DNA of 64,000 nucleotides from Petrimonas sp. (GTDB lineage Bacteria; Bacteroidota; Bacteroidia; Bacteroidales; Dysgonomonadaceae): NCBI GenBank assembly GCA_012839475.1, contig DUNG01000007.1, positions 62,001 to 126,000 of the forward strand, read 5' to 3'. Shown piece by piece: positions 48,650 to 56,675 of this stretch (position 1 is its first letter; each line of letters starts with the position of its first letter). The notes under the pieces were generated by a model. It saw only the letters and a program-made list of their open reading frames with translations, ran no database searches and was not told where the DNA came from. The position numbers and the translations under genes were made by a program.

Positions 48650-49042
48650 TCAAGGGGTTCGCGGTTTGCGTTTTAAAATAATCAGTGCCAATATGAGGGC
48701 GCACAGGCTACCCAAGGCATCGGCAACGAAATCCAATAACTCCCCGCTTCTATAAATAAAAACCTTGGATTGCAACAGTTCAATCACGCCACCATAAAGT
48801 ACCGGCATTACGAATCCCCAGAAAATCCAGGGCATTAGCTCAGGGGCACGTTGGTGGTAGAGGTAATAGTCATACAGAGAAACCGCGGATAGCAGGAAAA
48901 ACATCCCGAAATGCGCCACTTTGTCCCATGGAATACCTTGCGGCATTTCGGGCATATTGACCGACCTGATCAGGCAGGTTCCCACGAAAATGAGCAATGC
49001 GATAATGAACGGAACCAGCAGGTGTCTAAAAATAGGGCGCAT
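48650..49042 (-). CDS. VanZ-like family membrane protein
   Basis: IPWDKVAHFGMFFLLS, YGGVIELLQSKVFIYRSGELLDFVADALGSL. Confidence 0.85.
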   Translation of the reverse strand: MRPIFRHLLVPFIIALLIFVGTCLIRSVNMPEMPQGIPWDKVAHFGMFFLLSAVSLYDYYLYHQRAPELMPWIFWGFVMPVLYGGVIELLQSKVFIYRSGELLDFVADALGSLCALILALIILKRKPRTP

Positions 49043-49084
49043 TGATTTGTCAGGTAGTTATCTCGTCAATGAGATTCTTGATTA

Positions 49085-51232
49085 TTATTTATTAATTCCA
49101 ACACGGTCCAGGAGAAAGGCGAACTCGAACGCGGTGTCCTTGATACCGTCGTAACGACCGGTGGCCCCACCGTGTCCCGAATCCATATTCATATGGAGCA
49201 GCAGGATGTTGTCATCGCTTTTTAACGAGCGCAGCTTGGCTACGTACTTGGTCGGCTCATGGAATAGCACCTGCGAGTCGTTGACACCCCCCGTCACCAA
49301 CATGTGAGGGTAGGCTTGCGCCTTGATATTATCGTAAGGCGAGTAGGAGAGGATGTAGTTGTAATACTCCTCCTCGTTGGGGTTACCCCACTCCTCGTAC
49401 TCGCCCGTGGTGAGCGGTAGGGAGTCATCGAGCATGGTGTTGATCACGTCCACGAATGGCACTTGCGACACGACGGCCTGGTAGAGGTCGGGTCGTTCGT
49501 TCACCACCACGCCCATCAGCAGTCCTCCGGCACTGCCACCCATGGCGGTCAGTTTGTCCGGCGAGGTGTACCCCGCTTCAATCAGCCGTTCGCTACAGGC
49601 GATGAAATCGGTAAAGGTGTTTTTCTTGTTCAGCAGCTTGCCATCCTCGTACCACTGTTCCCCTAAGTCGCTACCTCCCCTGATTTGGGCGATGGCGTAG
49701 ATGAATCCCCGGTCGACAAGGCTATAGATGCTTGCGCTAAAGTAGGCATCGGTACTGCTCCCGTAACTGCCGTACGAGTAGAGCAGGGTGGGGTTGCAGC
49801 CATCCTTTTTCAGCCCTTTCCGGTAGACTACCGCCATTGGCACCTCAACCCCATCGGGGGCGGTGGCCCAGAGACGTTCCACAGTGTAGTCGTCGGTGTT
49901 GAACCCGGAGGGTATCTCTTGTTCCTTGAGCTTCTTCGTCTCTCCAGTCGCAATGTTGTACTCGTACAGCGTGGTGGGGCGGTTCAGCGAGGTGTAGGAG
50001 TAGCGGAAGGTGGTCGCATCGTACTCGGGGTTGCCGTTAAGCCACGCCGAGTAGACCGGTTCAGGAAAAGCGATGGTGGTAGGTTGCCCATTGCCCGATG
50101 TTTGCATTACCTGGATTTCACTCAACCCGTTGCGTCGCAGTTCCAACAACACCCAATCGTGCAGTATATCAATATCTTCGATCCGTGTTTCGCTGTCGTG
50201 AGGAAGGAACAGTTTCCAGTGGGAACGCTCTTCATGTCCCGTTAGCGGAACCTCGTAGATCATGCCGTTGAGATGCTCTTTGTCTTTATAGCGTACGAAG
50301 AACTTCTCCTTGTGCGGGTAGACGCTGTACTCCACATCCTGAACCCGTGGCAAAAACAGTTTAAATGATTCCATGGGTTTATCGGCCGGGATATAGCGTT
50401 CCTCCGAGGTGGTGGAGCTGGCGCTGGCAATAAATATATACTCTTTGGTTTTGCTGCTGTACACGTAAGCACGGAAACGGGCATCTTTCTCCTCATACAC
50501 CAATTCTCCTGTGGGAGCATCCAACGTGCGGCGATAAATTATATAAGGGCGCAGGGTTTCATCGGAGAGGCCATAAAATAGGGTCTTATTGTCGTTTGCC
50601 CAAGCCACTGAAGTGGCACGGTCAACGGAAAATCCCACCTCTTTTCCAGAAGCAAGCTCCTTTATTTTTAATGTAAACTCCGCAGACGAACCGGTCTCGT
50701 TGTAAAAGTATGCCGCCATGCTGTTGTCTGGACTAATGGAGTACCCGCGGAAGATGAATGCCGACTTCCCCTCGGCCATTTCGTTTAGGTTGAAGATTAT
50801 CTCCTCTGGAGCCTCCATGGAGCCTTTGCGGCGACAGTAAGTACGGTACTGTTTGCCTTGCTCGGTGCGGCTGTAGTAATAGTAACCATTTTGAAAGGTG
50901 GGATAGCTCTCGTCATCCTCTTTCAGTCGCCCCACTATTTCATTGTAGATCGTCTCTTGCAGTGCCTTGGTGGAGGACATCACTATATCGGTGTAACTGT
51001 TCTCTTTCGCTAAGTAGTCGATTATCTCCAGGTTGGCCTTGTCTCTTATCCAATAATAGGGATCGATTCGTTCTTGCCCGAAGTTATAAAATGTGTCGGG
51101 AATCACCCGCGCTACTGGTGGTGCGGGAAAATCAGATTGCTTCGTGATGCTCACCTCTTCTTTTTTTACGTGGCACGATGCCAACAGCAGTGCCGCTATG
51201 ATGAGTGAATAGTGTTGTATGTATCGTTTCAT
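49085..51232 (-). CDS. S9 family prolyl oligopeptidase/oligopeptidase B (lipoprotein)
   Basis: Lipobox LLLASC, RIDPYYWIRD, LTAMGGSAGGLLMGVVVNERPDLYQAVVSQVPFVDV, NMDSGHGGATGRYD. Confidence 0.93.
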   Translation of the reverse strand: MKRYIQHYSLIIAALLLASCHVKKEEVSITKQSDFPAPPVARVIPDTFYNFGQERIDPYYWIRDKANLEIIDYLAKENSYTDIVMSSTKALQETIYNEIVGRLKEDDESYPTFQNGYYYYSRTEQGKQYRTYCRRKGSMEAPEEIIFNLNEMAEGKSAFIFRGYSISPDNSMAAYFYNETGSSAEFTLKIKELASGKEVGFSVDRATSVAWANDNKTLFYGLSDETLRPYIIYRRTLDAPTGELVYEEKDARFRAYVYSSKTKEYIFIASASSTTSEERYIPADKPMESFKLFLPRVQDVEYSVYPHKEKFFVRYKDKEHLNGMIYEVPLTGHEERSHWKLFLPHDSETRIEDIDILHDWVLLELRRNGLSEIQVMQTSGNGQPTTIAFPEPVYSAWLNGNPEYDATTFRYSYTSLNRPTTLYEYNIATGETKKLKEQEIPSGFNTDDYTVERLWATAPDGVEVPMAVVYRKGLKKDGCNPTLLYSYGSYGSSTDAYFSASIYSLVDRGFIYAIAQIRGGSDLGEQWYEDGKLLNKKNTFTDFIACSERLIEAGYTSPDKLTAMGGSAGGLLMGVVVNERPDLYQAVVSQVPFVDVINTMLDDSLPLTTGEYEEWGNPNEEEYYNYILSYSPYDNIKAQAYPHMLVTGGVNDSQVLFHEPTKYVAKLRSLKSDDNILLLHMNMDSGHGGATGRYDGIKDTAFEFAFLLDRVGINK

Positions 51233-51287
51233 AAATGATCTTTGAACTATCGCATGTTACAGCATGCGATAGTTAAATAATTTTCTT

Positions 51288-53183
51288 TTACTCCAGGTAA
51301 GTATAGCCGTACAGTCCCGAGCGGTAGTTCGATAAGAACTCTTTCCCCTCTTCGACGGAGATATTCCCTTTTTTCACTGAACTCATTACCCATGTCTCCA
51401 CGGTGCGTACCAGTTTCTTGGCGTTGTACTGGGCGTACTCCAGCACTTCGGCCACCGTTTCGCCATCGATGATTTGGTCTATCTGGTAGCCGCTATCGGT
51501 GGTTGACACGTGTACCACGTTGGTATCGCCAAACAGGTTGTGCAGGTCGCCCAATATCTCCTGGTAAGCACCCACCAAGAAGACGCCGATGTAGTAAGGT
51601 TCGTCTTTCTTGATCGAGTGAACCGAAAGATAGCTTGATACCCCATCGTGCGAAGCAAAGTTGGTGATTTTCCCGTCTGAATCGCAGGTGATGTCTTGTA
51701 GCGTTGCCGTTCGGTCGGGGCGCTCGTCCAGCCGGTCGATCGGGATAATGGGGAATACCTGGTCGATGGCCCACGAGTCGGGTAGCGACTGGAACAACGA
51801 AAAATTGCAGAAATACTTATCAGGCAGCAAGCTGGCCAGGTTCCGAAGCTCTTGGGGAGCGTGTTTGGCGCGGCTAATCGATGCGCTAATCTCCCGTGCG
51901 ATGGAAAAGTAGAGCTGCTCTACTTGTGCCCTCGTCTTGAGGTCGAGCATCCCCAGGCTGAATAGATCGAGTGATTCTTCCCGTATCTGTTGCGCATCGT
52001 GCCACGCCTCCAGCATACGCGGTCGCGTGAGGGAGTCCCATATTTTGTAGAGCTCCTTCACCAGCTCGTGGTCATCCTCCTGGATATCCAGCTCCTCGGG
52101 CCATTCGGGGAGGGTGGTGGTCTCCAGTACCTCGAACACCAGCACTGAGTGGTGTGCCGTTAAGGCACGGCCTGATTCGGTGATAATGTTGGGGTGTGGC
52201 AGGTCGTTCTTGTCAGCCGCATCCACGAAGGTGAATACCGAGTCGTTCACGTACTCTTGTATGGAGTAGTTGACGCTGTTCTCGGTAAACGAGGAGCGTG
52301 TGCCATCATAGTCCACGCCTAATCCCCCGCCGATATCCACGATATCTATATTGAACCCCATGGCATGAAGTTGCACGTAGAACTGTGCAGCCTCCCTTAA
52401 CGCTGTTTTTATACGCCGTATCTTGGTGATCTGGCTGCCGATGTGAAAATGAATCAGCCGGAAGCAATTGGTCATCTCGTTTTCCCGGAGGATCTCCATC
52501 GCCTCCAGCAGCTCGCTCGAGTTGAGCCCGAACTTGCTGGCATCGCCGCCTGACTCTTCCCATTTACCGCTGCCGGAGCTGGCCAGCTTTATCCGGATCC
52601 CCAGGTTAGGCCTTACGTTGAGTCGTTTAGCTATCTCGATGGTGAGCGAAAGCTCGTTCAACTTCTCCACCACGATAAACACCTGCTTGCCCATTTTTTT
52701 TGCCAGCAGCGCCAGCTCCAGGTAGCTTTCGTCCTTGTAGCCGTTGCAGATGATGAGCGAGTTGCTCTCGGTATTGATCGCGAGCACGGCATGCAGCTCC
52801 GGCTTAGACCCTGCCTCAAGGCCGATGTTGAACCGCTTCCCGCTGGCCACGATCTCCTCCACGACCTGCCGCATCTGGTTGACCTTGATGGGGTAGACGA
52901 TATAGTTCTTGGCCTTGTACTGGTACTCTTTAGCAGCGATGGCGAAGCTGTTGGATATCTTTTCAATCCGGTTGTCCAGAATCTCCGGGAACCGCAGCAA
53001 CACCGGGGCAGTCACGTCGCGCAGGTAGAGTTCCCGCATCAGTTCGCTTAAGTCGACGCTCTGCCCCTCCTGTTTTCGAGGGGTGACCTGCACATGTCCC
53101 CTTTCGTTGATGGAGAAATATCCGTTCCCCCAGCCGTTAATGTTATACAACTCTTCCGAGTCTTCAATACGCCATTTCCTCAT
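51288..53183 (-). CDS. speA: Biosynthetic arginine decarboxylase
   Basis: LLRFPEILDNRI, KNYIVYPIKVNQMRQVVEEI, RLIHFHIGSQI, IDIVDIGGGLGVDYDGTRS. Confidence 0.96.
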   Translation of the reverse strand: MRKWRIEDSEELYNINGWGNGYFSINERGHVQVTPRKQEGQSVDLSELMRELYLRDVTAPVLLRFPEILDNRIEKISNSFAIAAKEYQYKAKNYIVYPIKVNQMRQVVEEIVASGKRFNIGLEAGSKPELHAVLAINTESNSLIICNGYKDESYLELALLAKKMGKQVFIVVEKLNELSLTIEIAKRLNVRPNLGIRIKLASSGSGKWEESGGDASKFGLNSSELLEAMEILRENEMTNCFRLIHFHIGSQITKIRRIKTALREAAQFYVQLHAMGFNIDIVDIGGGLGVDYDGTRSSFTENSVNYSIQEYVNDSVFTFVDAADKNDLPHPNIITESGRALTAHHSVLVFEVLETTTLPEWPEELDIQEDDHELVKELYKIWDSLTRPRMLEAWHDAQQIREESLDLFSLGMLDLKTRAQVEQLYFSIAREISASISRAKHAPQELRNLASLLPDKYFCNFSLFQSLPDSWAIDQVFPIIPIDRLDERPDRTATLQDITCDSDGKITNFASHDGVSSYLSVHSIKKDEPYYIGVFLVGAYQEILGDLHNLFGDTNVVHVSTTDSGYQIDQIIDGETVAEVLEYAQYNAKKLVRTVETWVMSSVKKGNISVEEGKEFLSNYRSGLYGYTYLE

Positions 53184-53187
53184 GCTT

Positions 53188-53303
53188 GCAAACGCTGTTA
53201 AAAGTGGTGAAAACGTGGGAGTTAACCCTGTTAATCTGATGTAGACCCCTTGTGCAAACTCCTGTGTAAACCCTGTTATAAACCTTGTTACAAACCCGAT
53301 ATA
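53188..53303 (-). repeat. Degenerate 12-nt tandem repeats in the speA 5' region
   Basis: Plus strand aaactcctgtgt/aaaccctgttat/aaaccttgttac/aaacccgatata at 53256-53303, with looser upstream units (gcaaacgctgtta, taaccctgttaa). Confidence 0.7.
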
Positions 53304-53596
53304 CGATGCCTATGTAGGTGTTCTATGAATCGAATTGCAAAAATAGTTATAAATTTTATTATTTCGATTAGATTTTCGTTCAGAGAGGATTAAAACAACT
53401 TGTAATTTGGATAGCCTGTATGGTCGTTGCCATACTGATCGTTCTCTTTTAGTCTCTTTTAACGTTGTTTTTGCAACGATTCACAGATTAAAAGCATCTA
53501 TTCAGTGTAGGTCGACTTAATAAGATGAATCGTTTTGAAGGAATCGTTGTTTACCTGAACACTTAATCAATTATTTTTAATTAACCGTTTTAAAGC

Positions 53597-54862
53597 ATGA
53601 ATCGTATGAGATCCGCTTTTTTTGCTTTCTTCTCATTGATCATTGCCGGCACGTTACTGGTCGTTTCGTGCGACAGAAGCGATGATGAGGTTCCCATGGG
53701 GGAGTTACCTGATCCCATCCGGATTGAATTGCGCTCGGAAGAAAAGAAGATGATAGAATCCGACCAAGCGTTTGCATTCGACTTCTTCGAGAACGTTTTC
53801 CGGGAAGAGGCACTGGACGAGGATGCCAACTTCATGGTCTCCCCGTTGAGCCTGAGCATGGCCTTGATGATGACCAGCAACGGCGCGGCCGGTGAGACCA
53901 AGTCGGCCATGCGGACCACGTTGCACTTGGATGGGTACGGCGACCAGGAGGTCAACGCCTATTATAAAAAACTGAAAGAGGCCCTCTTGAAGACCGACCC
54001 GTCAACCCAACTCTCTATCGCCAACGCCATTTTTACCGACCAGTTCGTTGAAATTCATAAAGCCTTCATCAAGACCAATCAGTCGTACTTCGATGCTACT
54101 ATCCGGCAGGTCAATTTTGGCGACCCTGCCACGGTGGACATTATTAACGGCTGGGCATCGGAGCATACCGACGGGCTGATCAAGGAGGTGATCGAAGAGA
54201 CGAACCCGCTGGACCTGATGTACCTCCTCAACGCCATATACTTTAAAGGGATATGGACAACCCAGTTTGATAAGAAGAACACTTCCCGTGAGCCCTTTTC
54301 CCAAGAGGACGGGGGGCGTACTGACGTGGATATGATGCATCAGACTGCGACTTTTAATTACACCGCGGATAAGAGTTTTCAACTGGTGCAACTTCCCTAC
54401 GGGAACCAGGCGTTCAGCATGATGGTACTTCTGCCGGTCGAAGGGCTCAGCCTGCATGAAGCGGTAGCTCTCCTTTGTAGCGAGGGCTATTGGGGTGGAC
54501 TGCAATCGAGGCTTTCGGAAGCGGAGGTGACTCTTTCGCTGCCCAAGTTCAAGACCGAGTACAGCAAAAAGCTGAACGATGTACTCACCGCGATGGGGAT
54601 GGGGATTGCCTTTTCCACTATGGCCGATTTTTCGGGTATGTCAGACTGCCCTGCCTTTATTGAGTTCGTTAAGCAGGATACCTACATCAGTACCGATGAG
54701 GAGGGTACCGAGGCCGCGGCAGTTACTGTCGTTGCAATGAGGAAAAATGCCTTTGGCCCCCAGCAGGTAGTCTTTAACGCCAACCGCCCCTTCCTCTACC
54801 TGATTCAGGAAAACTCTACCGGTGCCATCCTGTATATGGGTGCGGTGAAGCATTTCAAGTAG
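53597..54862 (+). CDS. Serpin family lipoprotein, copy 1
   Basis: Lipobox VVSC; NFMVSPLSLSMALMMTSNGAAGET; hinge STDEEGTEAAAVT; FNANRPFLYLIQENSTGAILYMG. Confidence 0.95.
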   Translation: MNRMRSAFFAFFSLIIAGTLLVVSCDRSDDEVPMGELPDPIRIELRSEEKKMIESDQAFAFDFFENVFREEALDEDANFMVSPLSLSMALMMTSNGAAGETKSAMRTTLHLDGYGDQEVNAYYKKLKEALLKTDPSTQLSIANAIFTDQFVEIHKAFIKTNQSYFDATIRQVNFGDPATVDIINGWASEHTDGLIKEVIEETNPLDLMYLLNAIYFKGIWTTQFDKKNTSREPFSQEDGGRTDVDMMHQTATFNYTADKSFQLVQLPYGNQAFSMMVLLPVEGLSLHEAVALLCSEGYWGGLQSRLSEAEVTLSLPKFKTEYSKKLNDVLTAMGMGIAFSTMADFSGMSDCPAFIEFVKQDTYISTDEEGTEAAAVTVVAMRKNAFGPQQVVFNANRPFLYLIQENSTGAILYMGAVKHFK

Positions 54863-54893
54863 GGAACGCCTACTGAAGGAAACGCTGTATTGA

Positions 54894-56213
54894 ATGAACC
54901 CTTTATCGAAAATAGATAATCGATCGTTTCAAAGAAAAAACCGTATGAAACCAGCTTATTTTACCCTATTTCCACTGTTTATTGTCGGCATGTTATTGGC
55001 TGTATCGTGTGATAAAAGCCCGCTGCATGATGAGGAGGTTCCCATGGGAGAGCTTCCCGATCCCATCCGGATTGAATTGCGCTCTGTAGAAAAGAAGATG
55101 ATCGGCTCGGATCAGGCGTTCGCGTTCGACTTCTTCGAGAACGTTTACCGGGAAGAGGCCGAGGATGAGGATGCCAATTTCATGGTCTCCCCTTTGAGCC
55201 TGAGCATGGCCCTGATGATGACCAGCAATGGCGCGGCCGGTGAGACCAAGTCGGCCATGCGAACCACGTTGCACCTGGACGGGTATGGTGACGAGGAGGT
55301 CAATGCCTATTACAAGAAGCTGAAAGAGGCGCTCTTGAAGACCGACCCGTCGACCAAGCTTTCCATCGCCAACGCCATTTTCACCAACCAGTTAGTCAAT
55401 ATCCACAAGGCGTTCATCCAGACTAATCAATCTTATTTTGATGCCACCATCCAAAAGGTCAATTTCGGTGATCCCGCTACCGTGGGTATAATCAATGGCT
55501 GGGCAGAGGAGCACACCAACGGGCTAATAAAGAAGGTAATCGAAAGAACTCAGTCGCTAGATTTGATGTACCTCCTTAACGCCATCTACTTTAAAGGGAT
55601 ATGGACCACCCAGTTCGATAAGAAGGATACTTCCCGGAAGCCTTTCACCCACGAGGACGGGGAACGTGCTAACGTGGATATGATGCACCAGACCGCGACC
55701 TTTAATTACACCGAGGATAGGACCTTTCAACTGATACAACTTCCTTACGGGAATCAGGCGTTTAGCATGATGGTGCTGCTACCGGTTGAAGGGATTAGCC
55801 TGGGTGAAGCGGTTACGGTCCTTAGCGGTGACGGCTACTGGAGCGGGTTGCAGTCGATGCTTTCCGGAGCGGAGGTGGTTCTCTCGTTGCCCAAGTTCAA
55901 GACCGAGTACAGCAAGAAGCTGAACGATGTGCTCACCACGATGGGGATGGGGATTGCGTTTTCAGATATGGCCGACTTCTCGGGTATGTCTGACTACAAT
56001 GCGAAGATATCTTTCGTTAAGCAGGATACCTATATCAGTACTGATGAGGAGGGTACCGAGGCCGCGGCCGTTACCACCGTTGGAATTGAGGTGACAGCCT
56101 TGCCATCGCCTCGCAAAGTGATTTTTAACGCCAACCGCCCCTTTCTCTACCTGATTCAGGAAAACTCTACCGGTGCCATCTTGTTCATGGGCGTGGTGAA
56201 GCATTTCAAATAG
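54894..56213 (+). CDS. Serpin family lipoprotein, copy 2
   Basis: Same architecture as copy 1; lipobox AVSC; hinge STDEEGTEAAAVT. Confidence 0.95.
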   Translation: MNPLSKIDNRSFQRKNRMKPAYFTLFPLFIVGMLLAVSCDKSPLHDEEVPMGELPDPIRIELRSVEKKMIGSDQAFAFDFFENVYREEAEDEDANFMVSPLSLSMALMMTSNGAAGETKSAMRTTLHLDGYGDEEVNAYYKKLKEALLKTDPSTKLSIANAIFTNQLVNIHKAFIQTNQSYFDATIQKVNFGDPATVGIINGWAEEHTNGLIKKVIERTQSLDLMYLLNAIYFKGIWTTQFDKKDTSRKPFTHEDGERANVDMMHQTATFNYTEDRTFQLIQLPYGNQAFSMMVLLPVEGISLGEAVTVLSGDGYWSGLQSMLSGAEVVLSLPKFKTEYSKKLNDVLTTMGMGIAFSDMADFSGMSDYNAKISFVKQDTYISTDEEGTEAAAVTTVGIEVTALPSPRKVIFNANRPFLYLIQENSTGAILFMGVVKHFK

Positions 56214-56348
56214 GGAGTGATTTGGGTTAACGTGTTCGTTGACTCATAGCCTCTATTGGTTTAATATTTTGGTTTAGCTTGTTGTAGTAGATACGTTTCA
56301 TTTGATCATTCGTTTAATTTATAGACCACGAAAATTTCCATTTATAGT

Positions 56349-56389
56349 AATCACCCGTCGGTTTTTGAATCTAGCGGGTGATTTTTTTA
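56349..56389 (+). terminator. Rho-independent terminator after the serpin pair
   Basis: aatcacccg tcggtttttgaatctag cgggtgatttttttat. Confidence 0.85.
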
Positions 56390-56512
56390 TTTCTATTTCA
56401 TCCTGTTGATTATCGGTAAAGTTTTCCAAATGGGGAAACTTTCCCCACTGCTCAAAAAATTAGTAACCTTGTAATCAGTGCTTTGAAAAATATTTCAGGA
56501 AACTTTGTATTA

Positions 56513-56574
56513 TTGTTAATAAGTTTCTAGGAAATAATTTTGCAATTAGGAAAAGATTCAATAAAATTGCAATT
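56513..56574 (+). promoter_or_regulatory. nrdJ promoter TTG-N19-TAATTTTG with two palindromic TTGCAATT boxes
   Basis: TTG 56513-56515, TAATTTTG 56535-56542, TTGCAATT at 56540-56547 and 56567-56574. Confidence 0.55.
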
Positions 56575-56675
56575 CCAAAACCTTTCTAAGGTGAATGGTG
56601 TCGAGAGCAGCCAATTCGTCCAATTATTATCTAGATCGGTTTTCATTATTTACTGTTTTAACTGTAACGTTACTG

